Assembly: GCA_017165825.1 (NCBI GenBank) | Contig: CM029366.1 | Span: 30,230,397 to 30,294,396, forward strand | DNA: 64,000 bases | Source: Hepsetus odoe | Taxonomy: Eukaryota; Chordata; Actinopteri; Characiformes; Hepsetidae | Reading direction: 5' to 3' | Shown: piece after piece, positions 11,672-24,749 of the stretch | Layout: each line of letters starts with the position of its first letter | Position numbering within the stretch: the first letter of the stretch is position 1 | The notes under the pieces: model-generated | Databases searched by the model: none | The model's input: only the letters and a program-made list of their open reading frames with translations | Told to the model about the DNA's origin: nothing | Made by a program: the position numbers and the translations under genes

Positions 11672-12485
11672 GTAAGTAGCCTCTTTTGTTTTGACATTTT
11701 GCTTAACCGTTCTCATTTTTGGGTTCACAGAGGGGACGTTAATGCTTTTTGCAAGCCTACCAAAATGCAGGAAGTTTCTGTTTCCTCTTGCTCATCTAAT
11801 CTGGACTTTGATCATCTATGAATGTATAAAAGGATGTACAGCTTTTGGTTTGTGCTCTGCCTTCGTTTGTATTGTAAAAGTCCCAAATTTCTCTGCTTCT
11901 TTGAAAGAAGAAGTAAAAAGAGTACATCTATAGTGGTCAAATGACACTTTTATCTCACGCATCATGGACAAAATTGGGACAACACTTAATCATTAAATTC
12001 AGGAGTGTTCCAAAATTCAGGACTTCCCCATGCTGTCGGGTTAACTCGTGAATTCAAGCGTGGTGTTATCATAGGATGTCATCTCTGCAATGAAAGTCAA
12101 TGAAATTTTTTCTAGCTAAAGAACAGTCTAGAAGGCTCAACTGCATTCAACGGAGCTCAGCTTTTCAGAGTTCACAGGAAAATGGTGTTTAACCGATGAT
12201 GAAGCATAGCTGCTTTAACTGGAGAAGACTCTCTAACGGTTTTCTCGTGATTGGGGCTTTTTCCCAATTAAAAAATATGTATTTTCTATTTGTCTTGTGT
12301 GATAATTAGCCCCCCTTTAATAAACGTAGCGTCCTGTCTCCATTACCGAGTGTGTGATGGTATTTTTCTGTACATGAAAGGTCACGACCCCCTTTCTTCT
12401 GATGTGCTGATTAATTTATCATTGTTCAGAAAGGCCTTGATTCCAGAAGCCTGCCATGCACAAACGGTAGAGCATGACTGAAGGT

Positions 12486-12488
<3 letters not shown>

Positions 12489-12521
<33 letters not shown>

Positions 12522-12592
12522 GAGAGATGTAGAGAGAGAGGGAGAGAGAGAGGTAGAGAGAGATGTACAGAGAGAGAGAGAGAGAGAGGAAG
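12489..12592. repeat. (GA)n, interrupted
   Basis: GAGA runs with GATGTA and GGTA interruptions. Confidence 0.95.
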
Positions 12593-12657
12593 GAATAACA
12601 GCGATGGAGAATCATAAATCAAAGTGTGATTTTTGTTCGCTGGAGCAGCAGCAAGCA

Positions 12658-12790
12658 TGTGATTAATGACCGGCCACTTTAGCGGCTGTCAGCGTCTCTA
12701 ATTGGAGGACATCGCTCATCATTAAGGAGGCCAAGGGGACAGTGTCCCCGTGACACACCCCCCTGACCCCCACCTCGCCCCCTGCTGGCC
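12658..12790. other. Candidate conserved noncoding segment
   Basis: Non-repetitive, with ATTAATG, CTAATTGG and CATTAAGG homeodomain-like cores in 70 bp and a perfect GGGGACA-G-TGTCCCC palindrome at 12735-12749. Lies between a GA and an AC microsatellite, 1 kb after the first exon. Conservation not testable here. Confidence 0.28.
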
Positions 12791-12830
12791 TGAGAAACGC
12801 AGGGTTGAAAGGCACACCAAAGTTGATTCC

Positions 12831-12832
<2 letters not shown>

Positions 12833-12868
<36 letters not shown>
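12833..12868. repeat. (AC)n
   Basis: Pure AC dinucleotides. Confidence 0.95.
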
Positions 12869-12869
<1 letters not shown>

Positions 12870-13027
12870 GTGGGCGGAAGTGGCTTGTCCCTAACCCTGA
12901 AGAGCTGCTTCTGAAAACACACATTTACAGTCGGTGGGCTTTTCATGCGCCAGAGCCAGAGTTTTGCTTTTCATTCCTTTTACTTTTCACAGTTAAATTT
13001 AAGCATCAGCTGAATTTCCACTTCATT

Positions 13028-13249
13028 GAAAGTGAAAGTGACTACCCTTGTCATTGTGAAACGCAGCACAACGCAATGAAATTCGAAACACACACGTGCA
13101 AAAGGGGCAGCTATTGAAAGCACCCAGTGAGCAGTGACAGGGACGGTACCTTGCTCAAGGGTACCTCAGGGCAACCTATTGGTGGGGAATCGAACCCACA
13201 ATCTCCCGATCCGGGGCAACTCCCTCACCACTAGGCCACCGCTGCCCCA
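13028..13249 (-). mobile_element. SINE1 copy, full length
   Basis: Minus strand; CTTGTCATTGTG tail, CTATTGAAAGCACCC mid-block, GGGGAATCGAACCCA B-box complement, CTAGGCCACCGCTGCCCC head. Confidence 0.93.
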
Positions 13250-13467
13250 CAGACATCGTCACAGAAATTAAACAGACATTTCTCAACATTCCTTCCTGAT
13301 TGGGACACAAACCATAAGTTTTCTCTGGCTGAACAAACGCACGACCAGCCTGCAGATTTACTTAATTACTGGGAGAGAAGCAGCTCCCCTTAACTGATCT
13401 AAAGCCTGTGAAGCTAAAGCTTAATTTACCCTGAATTAGAATTAGAAACCTTTATTGTTCTTATAGG

Positions 13468-13775
13468 GTGGCACGGGGGTGCTGTGGGTAGCAACGTTAT
13501 ATCACAATGAGAAGGTCCTGGGTTTGATTTTTCCAAGGCGGGACGGTCCTGGTCCTTTAACTATTAAAATGTCTCCTTCTTGATTATTCAGTGTTGACCA
13601 GAGGAGGACGGATTCCCATTTTGCTTCTTGGTTCCTCCCAAGGTTTCTTCCTCCAATTTCAGGGAATTTCGCCTCTGCTGAAATAAATGTGATCACTAGG
13701 GGCTCGGACCCGGATTATTAAAAGCTGCTTTGTAACAACAGTTGTAAAGTAAATAAATCAAACTGACTTGACTTG
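13468..13775 (+). mobile_element. tRNA-like head joined to a TTGACTT-tailed repeat
   Basis: GGGTGGCACGGGGGTGCTGT head and GAGAAGGTCCTGGGTTTGAT (SINE3-like), then ACCAGAGGAGGACGG, CTTGGTTCCTCCCAAGG, AAGCTGCTTTGTAACAACAG and a CTGACTTGACTTG end. The second half recurs at 55570. Confidence 0.82.
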
Positions 13776-15654
13776 TCTCTTCTACATCTAGAAGAAGACG
13801 TGATGTCCTGCAAAATCTGCCCATCCCCTTGACTCATTTAGAGGCTACTTCAAGGACATTGGGAGGCAGTTGGCATTCAACCTAATATTTTATCTGAATA
13901 TAATCAGAATTAAGTACATATTAAGTACAATATCAGTATCAATTGCTGATTGCACTCTCCTGAATTGAATGTGCCAAGTAGGGTTACTTGGAATGATGCC
14001 AAAGACAAACTTTTTTAATGTTGTTAAAGACCCATTTTTTGTAGTTTGGAAACCTCCAGTTCATACACATTCTGTTCCAACTGAAAGATTTTTCCTAGAA
14101 ATGTACATCCAAGCCAAAATCATTTCGTACGTGTGAAGTGTTATCTAGTTCCATATAGTGAAGCTTTAGTGGAGAGAGCCTTGATAGGGTTCAACCTAAA
14201 TGGAGGCCCCATTTACTTTCACTTTCTGATGTCACCATCTTTTCCTTTGGTTCTTCCACCCTAGTTCATGGCCCCACCATCTCCCACTCTCCTCCTCCAG
14301 TTTTCACCTCTTCTCCTCTCCTGCATTCTCCACCCACAGCCTCACATTGTGCTTCAATTTCCCACCCTTCATTGGAAGAGCTGTAATCTTCAACCCTCCA
14401 GCCCCATTGCGAATCTAATGAGCATGACTGGCCAGATGTTGAGTCTTCCTGACAGCATCCTGAGGAACTCTGGGATTGATGGCTTGTGTGTTGCTTCAAG
14501 GCCTGTATGCCTTTGGTGCGTGGAGATGACATATTGCAATACGTTCCTGAGGAACCCCCTCGGAGCTCATGGGTTCCAAAAAGAGGAATACTCTAGGAAT
14601 TTAAGAGTGGAAGATGAAACTTCTACAGCAGTGATGTTTTTGTGTTTCTTCCTGCAAGTATTTAAAAGCCCAGATCAGAGTTCAGGTGCAGCACAAGAGT
14701 GTCTGAGGCCTTTTCCACATGAACATGGGTATGTAGGTTGTCCTGATTTGTGATGTCTGTGAAGTTATTACTAGCTTTAGTAGGCTAATAACAATGACAC
14801 AATGAGAAAAGTGAGGACTATATCCATGGTCTGATAATAATTTGTCGTTAGTATTTTGAAAAAATAGTAACTTTATGTGTAAGCATAAAGCAGAATCAAT
14901 GTCACCACTATTTTGAACACATGGCCAAAAATCGTGCTGAAAATCCTCATCGTCAAATAAGTTTTTAAGATCTATGACACACCAAGTGTCTCTAAAGTGC
15001 AGTTTATATGGTGGGGTCAGGAAACCTGCCCAGGATCAGCTGTACTGTGGAGTCTCTTCAGCAGATGGTCCAGCCTGGTGACCTGCTCAAGGGCACAAAT
15101 GGTTGTGGGTGCTGCAAAATGGCTCAGGCTGACTGCTTCACAACTATCGCACATTCACACTGAGAAGTCAACAATCACCCTGGCCCATCCTGTCCACACA
15201 GAATGGACAGAATATATAGTCCTGAACACTTTTTAAAGCAAACTAATGGGATGACCTGTAACCTGTGTTTGTGCTGAGTGGCCACAAGTAATTGGACAGC
15301 TCTTCATTGTTTTTAGCCAGTGAACTGCATTAAGTTTAAGTCTGAGGGACAATTTGTTTTGTAAGTGGTGTCACACTTAAGCTGATCTAATTACTAAGGA
15401 TAAGTTAGAGGTGTGGCATTGATTTAGCTGCAGCGAAGGAGTTGGAGGGTGCAGCAGGTTCGTTCGAGGATCAGTGATTTCTCCATCGTGGAACTAATGC
15501 TTGATAAGAACTAATGTTTGATCAGAGCAGAAGTTTACACAGTTCTTCTCAGGAGCTCTTTAGAGCACTTTAAGATGATTGGTTGCTGCCAGAATGCGCC
15601 ATTATCATTGTATAGTCATGGATTTAAATACTTCATCAAATCAACAGTTCAGAG

Positions 15655-16212
15655 TAACGGTGAGTGTGGAAGAGTGATGAAGAAGAGAGTGCAGGCAGGC
15701 TGGAATGGGTGGAGAAGAGTGCCTGGAGTGATTTGTGACAGATGGATACCAGCAAGTGTACAATTGAAGGTTTACAGGACAGTAGTGAAACCAGCTATGT
15801 TGTATGGGTTGGAGATGGTGGAACTGACAAAAAGACAGGAGGCGGAGCTGGAGGTGTCAGAGTTAAAGATGCTGAGTTTTTCATTGGGTGTGACAAGGAT
15901 GGACAGGATTAAAAATGAGTATGTTAGAGGGACAGATCAGGTTAGACGTCTTGGAGACAAAGCAAGGTTGCGTTGGTTTGGACATGTCCAGAGGAGAGAC
16001 GAGGATTATATCGGGAGGAGGATGCTGAAGATGGAGCTGCCAGGAAAGAGGAGAAGATGAAGACCAAAGAGGAGGTTTATGGATGTGGTGAGAGAGGACG
16101 TGCAGGTGGTCCGTTTGAAGGAGGAAGATGCAGAGGACCGGAAGAAATGGAGATGGTTGATCTGCTGTGGCGACCCCTAAACGGGAGCAGCCAAAAGAAG
16201 AAGAAGAAGACG
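15655..16212 (+). pseudogene. RTE-type LINE fragment, frameshifted
   Basis: Encodes the C-terminal part of a non-LTR reverse transcriptase: WNGWRRVPGVICDRWIP, KVYRTVVKPAMLYGLE, then ARLRWFGHVQRRDEDYIGRR. The frame breaks near 16055 and continues in another frame to the 3' UTR (GCGACCCCTAAACGGGAGC) and an AAG-repeat tail. 5'-truncated, as usual for LINE insertions. Confidence 0.9.
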
Positions 16213-16929
16213 ACATTGAATCTTTAAAACATTTTAGCAAAGAGGCGAGAGCTCTAAGGCTTGAAACATACTCAACAGTAAAATAAGTGCAGATGAAAAA
16301 TGTGGCCAGTTTGGTTTTGTACGGTCTGTAAAAGCTCACCGTGTGTTCTTACGTTCCTGTGGAGTTTAAAACACTCAATACTCAGGGGAGCAAACAAAAC
16401 ACAGTCTGTAAATGGGATTTTCTGTTATTGCAGCAGCCAAAAGCACCAAACTGTAGACAGTAGGGAAGTGTGCCGCTTCTTCTGGAATGAAGGAGGGATG
16501 ATGTTTTCGTGATTGAACTAGTTCTGTGACTTTCAACTGATGGTTTGTCATTTAGTGTCGACCAAATTTAGGATTTTGTAGCACAGGACAGGTTGATGAG
16601 GTTTGGGCATCACTATATACCCTTACTGGAACCCTGGGAATGTAGCTTACACCTGCAATGTGTTTGAACTGCATTAGGACATTCAGAAATGATCCAAAAT
16701 CAATAACTCAAAGCTGTGTAAAGGACAAATATTGTGGGAAAGCATATCAAACTACACCAGTAATGGATTGGCACATTTCAGTGATCATGGCTCCAAAGCT
16801 TTGGCTTTCGGAGAACATCTCACCATCTCATTTCTTCCACTTGCTAGAAAAAAAATGTGACAAATGTAAGCGAAGGCCCGTAGTGCTGTTTCATTTGCCA
16901 AACCAAATTTCTCCATCAGTTTAAAATGA

Positions 16930-17060
16930 ACGGAAGTGTTGATCAACCCAGATGGTGAAATGGCTTCACCTCTAATTGATTAGCTTGTCAGCGGCCCAAG
17001 AGCACAGTGCTATTTGCACTAAACCACCAACATCTGCTTCCTGGATGGCATTCCCCAAGA
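16930..17060. other. Candidate conserved noncoding segment
   Basis: Non-repetitive stretch with CTAATTGATTAGC (palindromic TAATTGATTA) and balanced composition, unlike the surrounding repeats. Confidence 0.25.
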
Positions 17061-17390
17061 ATAAGCGACAGGGAAATAACTAATGGCTCATCAACTGGGA
17101 GCTGACATCAGCGGGAGTGCATGCGTGCAGGGAGAAGAACTTTAAGACTTTGATAACGAATAAATGGTGTCAGATGGGTTTGATGAGGACAGGTGGTGGT
17201 GAAATGGCTCCTCACACATTTCTTCTCCATCTTCATCTTTTTATTGAGTTTTTGTCAAATAAAGACACATTACACCTAAAAAAAAACGAGGACAAACCTG
17301 CATAAAATCAAAAGGGTGTCCTATTCGAGGCCTGTTTTCCAGGCACATACAAATGTTCATACTTTACTGTTTTACAGTATCTAAAGTGAA

Positions 17391-17600
17391 GTGAAAGTGA
17401 CTATTTGTCATTGTGGAACACGACACACAGTGATCCACATCCTAATTCAACCTCTGCTTTTCAGAGGGCAGCCATTAAACGCACCCGGGGGGCAGTGATG
17501 GGGACGGTACCTTGCTCAAGGGTACCTCAGGGCAACCTACTGGTCTGGGATTCAAACCCATGACCTGCCAACTCCCTAACCAGTATGCCACCGCTGCCCC
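17391..17600 (-). mobile_element. SINE1 copy, full length
   Basis: Minus strand; GTGAAAGTGAC tail, GGGTACCTCAGGGCAACC block, TGGGATTCAAACCCA B-box complement. Confidence 0.93.
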
Positions 17601-18254
17601 ACCATGCTTGTTTTAATTGGATATCTGGTTATATCGGGCTTTGCGGCTGACGTATAGGCAAAGCAAATCGACCAGATTATCTCGATGTCCGTTTGAGTTC
17701 TTCGTTTAAATGTTATTTTTTTCCATTGTTTTTATTTCCTGGACTAGATTGATACATTAAAGAAGTCACTTAATTATATCAACAATTAAACTTAATCATA
17801 TCATTCAGAGCTTAAGGGATCTGGTTTCTCCAGATGTTATTGGCCATTCAGCAAATTTCCAGATCTTTAGTACTATCCCAGATAAACACCCGCCTTCTTT
17901 CATCCGGTTTTGTTTCTGACTCATGTGCTGTGCGAAATAGTCACTTTCGCTTTCACCTGACCCAGAAATGAATATTCAGACAGTTCCTCTCCATCACCCT
18001 CTAAAGTGAGCCAAATGCTGAGTATTGACTGGAGATCATTCAGAGCCGCTGCACCTTCACAGTAATGAAGCAACTCCTTCACTAATGCATGCGTCCTCAT
18101 GCGCTCAGTTTATTAAATAACATATGCGCATGGTGTAGTGGCTACCGACCATTAACAAACGTTCCCAGCAGACTGCTGAGCTGCAAGCCTAGGATTATCC
18201 ATCATGAGACCATTAAATAGAGATAGCTAATAATCATGCAAACAGCATGCATTA

Positions 18255-18290
18255 CACACACACACAAACACACACACACACACACACATT
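18255..18290. repeat. (AC)n, interrupted
   Basis: AC dinucleotides with one AAAC break. Confidence 0.9.
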
Positions 18291-18861
18291 TATAAATGCC
18301 ACCTCCATTATTTGCAAACAGCATGCTTAGAAAAGCAAAGGAGGAAAGAACGTGCCTTGACTACAGTCTGCTGAGGATCTCAGGGTTGTGGACTAACTTA
18401 AGTCAAGCCATTTTCTCTTCCCTGTGATGGAAGGTTTTGGTATCACTACCACCTATGCTTCTCCAGCCTGTCCCTCAGACCTAGCTGTCAGTCCAGGTTA
18501 AAGCAGAAGGCCAACCAGAACCTCTGGCCACGTTCTCAGAGTTCTTCCCCCTCTGCCATGGATGTGGAAGTTTTAGCCACCTATGCCCACATTTTTCCTG
18601 CTGGTCTAGGGGATCGAACCCTGTTCAGCCGAAAGCCCCCTTCCTTAAAATTTTGACCACAGCCTCTCACACATGAAGGCTCGACCTGTCAGTACCTTCC
18701 AGTGCTGCTCACTGTCTTTGAGCGCCACTCAGGATCTCTCTAGTAATTGCTTTAAAGAAAGAAACCAGAAAAAGCCATAACAGGTGACCATTGTTACAGT
18801 TCACAACAAGAGATTCATTCATTCTCAGACTTTGTTTCCCAAGTTAACTTTCCACTACACT

Positions 18862-19035
18862 CACTCATTTTCTGAGCCACTTGTACTGATTAGGATCACG
18901 GTTGGTACTAAAGGGCAAAAAGGGCCGGGACACACCCTGGACGGGTCAATAGTCCATCACAGGACAGCCATACGCCTAGGGGGCAGTTTATCATCTCTAG
19001 GCCTTTAGGACAGTGCTACCCACTGCTCCACCATG
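18862..19035 (-). mobile_element. SINE3-type remnant
   Basis: Minus strand; CATTTTCTGAGCCACTTGT, GGACACACCCTGGACGGG, AGTCCATCACAGGACA and GTGCTACCCACTGCTCCACC. Confidence 0.8.
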
Positions 19036-19945
19036 CTTTAATTTAATTCCAAGTGAATTTGGTTACATTTAATTGGTCCATTTATCATCGAATATACAAG
19101 CAGTGTAAAACGTGGCGATTTAAATGAAGTAAAAAAATGAAGTTTTGATATTACAGAGACAGACCTGCAGGAGTCTACATCCCTCAACCCTGCTCCTTAT
19201 CCTCCTTTCACACACACCTTGAAGGGGCAGTGTGGTGGGGGGGTGCATAAGTGATCCTCTTCATTAGGGCACAACCAGGCAAGATAAAGGTGGGACTGAA
19301 AGAGTCTTCAAAATGTCATTTTTGCCCCCGCAACCTTTAATTAAACCTTGGGTACGCGTAGATAAAATTAACAAATTGGGTAATGAATCGAGCAAAACAG
19401 GTGGTGTATGGCTGGAGAAAATGAACCAATCAGTCTTTCCTGTGCAGAATTTTAGCTCCTAATTAGAAGCTGCCTTGGTTAATTATGTTTGGGCTCCACT
19501 GGAAGAGGAGGGGGAGACACTTGCGCTGGTGTGACAGTCAGGCTGAGAAATAAACAAATAAATGGACGTTCATTCTAGCTTCTCCTGACGCTTCCGAGCC
19601 ATTCGGCTTTATTGTTCATTAAGAGGCAGAATTCGACCCGGTCTTGTGTGGCTTTGGCTGAATTGCTGGATCTCAGCAAGGACTGAACTCAGAACTAAAG
19701 TCAAATGGAGTTTACAGGCACCTTTTACAGCCACGTTATATAATATCCAGGAAATATCGCAGGTTTAGACTTGTACTGGATTAATGCTGGGCAGAAAATA
19801 AATTAAACTACCCTTTAACTTCCGTTTATTCAACGTTTTAGTAATATAAAGGAAATGTTGTAGGGGAAATTTGCTCTTTTAGTCTTCCTCCAGGAGGACT
19901 TTGGATTCTTAGAATCCTATTTGTTATCAATCCTCTCCTTTTTCA

Positions 19946-20035
19946 ACAGTGGTCTAGTATTCAGGACTAGACCAGGATCAGAAGGTCATGGGTTTGAATC
20001 CCAGACCAGGTACTGTCCCTGTCACTGCTCTCCAG
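19946..20035 (+). mobile_element. SINE1 fragment
   Basis: GTGGTCTAGTATTCAGGAC head, GGGTTTGAATCCCAGACCAG B-box region, then a jump to TACTGTCCCTGTCACTGCT with the GGTTGCCCTGAGG block deleted. Confidence 0.85.
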
Positions 20036-21187
20036 GGTCAAATGACAAAAGAAAATGTTTTGTTGAAATTTCATTTCATTTTACACATTGCAGTTCCTGT
20101 TTTTTTTTCATACATAATTTTATATTTTCATCTATTTAAGATTTCCTTTTATTTTTCCAGTATGTTAAATTCAGCATCTGAACAGGACTTGTGTGCTTAA
20201 AGGAGTCCAAAATGCCACGGTATAGTATCCCTCAGTATTCCTCACTTCCTGAGTGAAGAGGAAGTATTTTCACTTAGAAATTATGTAGATTTTATTCTTT
20301 TTCATCCCTGTTTTGTGTAGGAATCAAGAAAACAGTATTTAAAAAAAAATTAATTTTAATTTCTTTTTTGCATAACACTGTATATTTGATTTTCAAATGA
20401 TGGAGAAAGTAATCTTGACGGTAGAATTGTAATATTATGTATTAGTTATTACAAAGTTAATTATTAAATACACTCTATTATTTATTTCTTTTTGTCTTTT
20501 TGAATGAAACATCTAAAAAGCCTTTGATGTCTCGCTTTGGTTATTTTAAACCAACCTTTCTGAAGTCTTCCTTTCAGAAGGAAAAAGAAGTTACATACCG
20601 GATGGAAAGCCTCGTCTGGTATAAATAAGTGTATCCTCCTGTTTCCAGCTGAGTCTGGCTGAGATTAGTTATGAAACTACACATAATTTGAGGCAAAACT
20701 GGAAGATTTGTGTTTGCAGTTTCATTAGCCTCGTTAATTCAGAAACGAAGTGGAATTTGAAATTCGATTTTTTAACCACCGTCCTGCTCCTTCAGTGGCT
20801 GCAGGTTGTTTATGCATCGTTTATTTAACGGGCGGTGGAGATAATGGACAGTGTAAATGTTTAGACCCTGATCAGCAGTCTCAGGTGGGGCCGAGGCGCT
20901 CTGTGGACTGAGGCGGTTTTAATGTCTCTCAGTGCGATTGATTGAAGGACTTTGCAGCTGAGTGAGCGGAAGCAGCAGAGTTGATAGAGCAGTTAAGTGG
21001 ATTCAACCTAGTGAGACGGTAGCGGTTCTGTCTGAGTGAGAGCTAAGTAGTGGCAAAAACAGTGCATTCTGTTGCACTTGTAAAAATAAAGGTGCCTCTT
21101 CCAGGGTTCTTAGTTTTGGGTTTTATAAAGAACTTTTAACGTGTTTTAAATTTGATTGTTTTTATTTGCTTTTGTCCTCTTTCTCTC

Positions 21188-21886
21188 AGACTGACTGACT
21201 GACTGACTCAATGACTGACTCAATAACTGACTCAATGTCTGACTGACTCAAAGACTGACTCAAGGTCTGACTGACTCAATGACTGACTCTGTGACTGACT
21301 GACTCAATGACTGACTCTGTGACTGACTGACTCAATGACTGACTCAATGACTGTCTGACTCAATGACTGACTGACTCAATTACTGACTCAATGTCTGACT
21401 GACTCAAAGACTGGCTCAAGGTCTGACTGACTCAATGACTGATTCAATGACTGACTGACTCAATGTCTGACTGACTCAATGACTGACTGACTGACTTAAT
21501 GACTGACTCAATGACTGACTCAATGACTGATTGCCATACCGACTGAATGATGGACTCAGTGACTGACTCAATGACTGACTGACTGACTGACTTACTCAAT
21601 GACTGACTTAATGACTGACTCAATGACTGATGGCCATACCAACTGAATGACTGAATGACTGACTGATGAGCTGACTGACGGATAGACTGACTAACTCACT
21701 GACTGGCTGACCGAGGGACAGACTGACTGATTCACAGACTGACTGGCTGACAGACTGACAGACTGACTCACTGACAGACTGACTGAATAACTGACTGACT
21801 GACTAACTGACTGATTCACAGACTGACTGATTCACAGACTGACAGACTGACTGAATAACTGATTGCCATACTAACTGACTGACTGT
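21188..21886. repeat. GACTGACTCAAT minisatellite, 0.7 kb
   Basis: Alternating GACT tetramers and CAAT units (GACTGACTCAAT), degenerating at the 3' end to GACTGACAGACTGA. A longer block including GCCATAC recurs three times (near 21533, 21632 and 21863), showing higher-order duplication. Confidence 0.95.
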
Positions 21887-22339
21887 CAATATGTCCATAC
21901 AATTCTCCAGGCTTCTGGAAGGACATGCCTAGACTGGCTTTGTTCTGCTTGAATGGTTCATACGTTGGTCACTGACTTAACCATTACTTTTTTTTTTTTA
22001 AAACAAGCAATTTTATTCCCAACAGATTTGAGGGATTTATTTTGGTCACCTTTGCTCACAGGACCTGCTTTATAAAATACACAAATATAAAAAATGAGAA
22101 CTATCAAGATGTAAGGTCTTCAGTAAGTAAGGTCTTCAGGAGCCACAAACTGTGCAGAGCAGGTGATACATTTACGTTGGAGATAAAATATGAAGAAGTA
22201 ATAAATGCAGCTTATCACTTTTTGTTAGTGGAATTACAAACACGAGGGATCTAATGATATAATTTCAGTTTTCATTTGTGGTATACACAAATAATATATG
22301 TGTGTATGTGTGTATGTTTATCACATTGACATTCAGGGA

Positions 22340-22730
22340 GGTATCAGCCGAGCCCGTCTCTCCGTGTGTCCCAACAACAGCTTGAAATTGCATTTTAATA
22401 GACAATTAAAGGCAGGCCATAAATCAATTCTCGCACTGGGCAGGAGGCTTGCATTTAATTTTGCGAAAAACAAACAGTTTTTATCATGTCAAACCCAATT
22501 AACCCGTGCCTCTCTATCACCATGAGGTGTGCCCTGCTCTGTCGGAGTACGGGGCGGGTGTTTACGTCTGTGAAAAGAGGGACTGGGGGTTGGGGGCTGT
22601 TTTATTGAGCGCATTATGTGGAATGATGAGTGATGGAGCAGTGGAAACAGCTCTGTGGATTACTGATGAGTACAGTGAATATGCGGCAGCGTTTTGCCCT
22701 CATATGCATTCTGTATTCTGTCAAATGAAG
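22340..22730. other. Candidate conserved noncoding segment
   Basis: Unique-looking; GACAATTAAAGG, CCATAAATCA, GCATTTAATTTTGCG and CCCAATTAACCC motifs in 150 bp, followed by GATGAGTGATGG and TGATGAG repeats. No coding signal. Confidence 0.28.
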
Positions 22731-22778
22731 CTGTGAAACATCCATTAATTTGAAGGCTTTTATAGGCAGACCATATGC

Positions 22779-22925
<147 letters not shown>

Positions 22926-23552
22926 TGTGCTATTACGATTTTGTGGTTAGGTTCTTTTGAGTTTATCTTGAAGATCGTGATAGCAAATGGATGAATACAA
23001 TGGCTAAGGAAGGTAGAATCCGGATGCTGCTGTCAGCTTATCACCGTCACAAACCATCCATACTGTCACATTAATGGGAAAACTTTCTTTCTGCACTGCT
23101 TGTACTCCACATCCTGCTGCATTCTGCATCCAATGTGCTTTCACTTCTTTTAAAACACAATGAACACAAACATACGAGAGAGAGAGAGAGAAAGAATACA
23201 TAACTGAATGATGAAATATTTACTTTACATTGGGAGCAGGGAGAGCATCAAAGCAACAAGAAGCTGCTTCTTTCTTCAGAGGTCATGAGGAGCAAGGAGC
23301 AGCGTCATGATGTGCCTTCAAATTGAAGTCCAGAAAACTTTAGGATAAAGAGCCTTTGCAGGGTTCAGCAGCAACTAGTGAAAATGTAGAAGTGGTGCTC
23401 TTGGATATTGCTAACATCCCTGCAGATCCAGACGATATATCTGGTTGTCCATGACGCTTCTTAACATCTAAACAATGCTTTAGTATCAAGAACATCTCAA
23501 TGATCATGCAAGACTCCAGGGAACCTGTAAAAGCCTTCTGAGTACATAAAGT

Positions 23553-23697
23553 TGGAGTACGAAAAGGAAACCAACAGACACAGGGAGAACATGCAAACTC
23601 CACATAGGAAGAACCTGGACGCCCCAATTGGGAATCAAACTTGTTGACCCGCTTTCAGAGGCGATAGCGTTACTCCATTGCACCACTGTGTCGCATC
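23553..23697 (-). mobile_element. SINE3 head fragment
   Basis: Minus strand; CAGGGAGAACATGCAAACTC, GGGAATCAAACTTGTTGACC and GCACCACTGTGTCGC. Confidence 0.88.
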
Positions 23698-24749
23698 TTG
23701 GTTAGAACCTCGAAAAAAGAAATCACAGAAGCTGAGAAAACTGTTAGCGAGCTAGAAAAGACATAACGCAACAGTTATGGATCGATATGAGAACAAGGAA
23801 AATTTTAAATGTTCCTGAAGGCAGAAAACAGACCTAGTAAAATATGCGGTTCATCAAGGAAGCTATAGGTTACTTTCAGAAGCTCCCACAACTGAAATCC
23901 ATGAAGAAGAGAGCCACCAGAGGGAAGAAAGGAATGGATGTTGTGGTGGGCAAGGTCAAAATAAAATGCTTGCTTAGAAACGTTGAACACAGTAGCTTTT
24001 CATGCTACTGTACTCCTCTGTGTCTTGTGAGTCCGCTTGATGGAGTGAACCTAAAAGTTTGGACCAGACCAGGATAAAAGCTTGGGGCAGATGGGTTAAG
24101 CATCAGGGCAGGTACTGCTGACTAGCTCAGTGGGCTCTCATCAGCGTCTGAATGATGAAAAAGCAGCAGCGTGGTTTATGTGCCTCTCAGGGATTCTGAA
24201 GAAACATCAGGCAGTATTCACTTTGCAGGATAGCCTGTAATCCCTTTCTCACAAGTAAAAGGTGTTGCACATTTTTCTTATTTTAATAATAATATTTCTT
24301 GCACTGCATACCAGGCTGTGCTAAGCACCAGCCCTCCAGACCAAAAGCTCTGTACCCCTCAATTTATCAAAGCATTAGTTTGTTCTGCCTCTACTTTGCT
24401 CCATCATTTTTCACCATCTTTCTACAAACGTTACACACGTGGGCTCATAATATATTGACTGCCACGAGGCCAATTACTCCAATATTAGCGATCCAGCAGT
24501 TAAACAGCCGCTGTGTGCACGGAAATAAACAGCAGCGCAGTTAAATCAGGATTTGGGAGGCAGTAAACTACATTTTGAGCAAGAAAATGAGGAGCAGCAC
24601 AGGCAAGTGGTTGTTGCCGATTTGCAAATAGCAGGAGAGACATTTGAGCACCAGTGGTTTGTCCTTTCGCCTCACAGCAAGAAGGATTATATAGTAGAGT
24701 ATTATAACTGAGAACAATATTATAATATAAATTATAATATAAATACAGA

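Noticed and set aside
14268..14753. 161-codon open frame
   Set aside because: No recognisable domain, no splice sites or codon-use support; probably chance.
15518..15655. Upstream part of the 180-codon open frame as coding sequence
   Set aside because: Only the part from about 15655 resembles a LINE reverse transcriptase; the upstream part is chance read-through.
21188..21886. CRISPR-like regular repeats
   Set aside because: Repeats are contiguous without unique spacers, and the genome is vertebrate.
23844..24077. Lysine-rich 77-codon open frame as a gene remnant
   Set aside because: No family recognised and no repeat copy elsewhere in the window; insufficient support.
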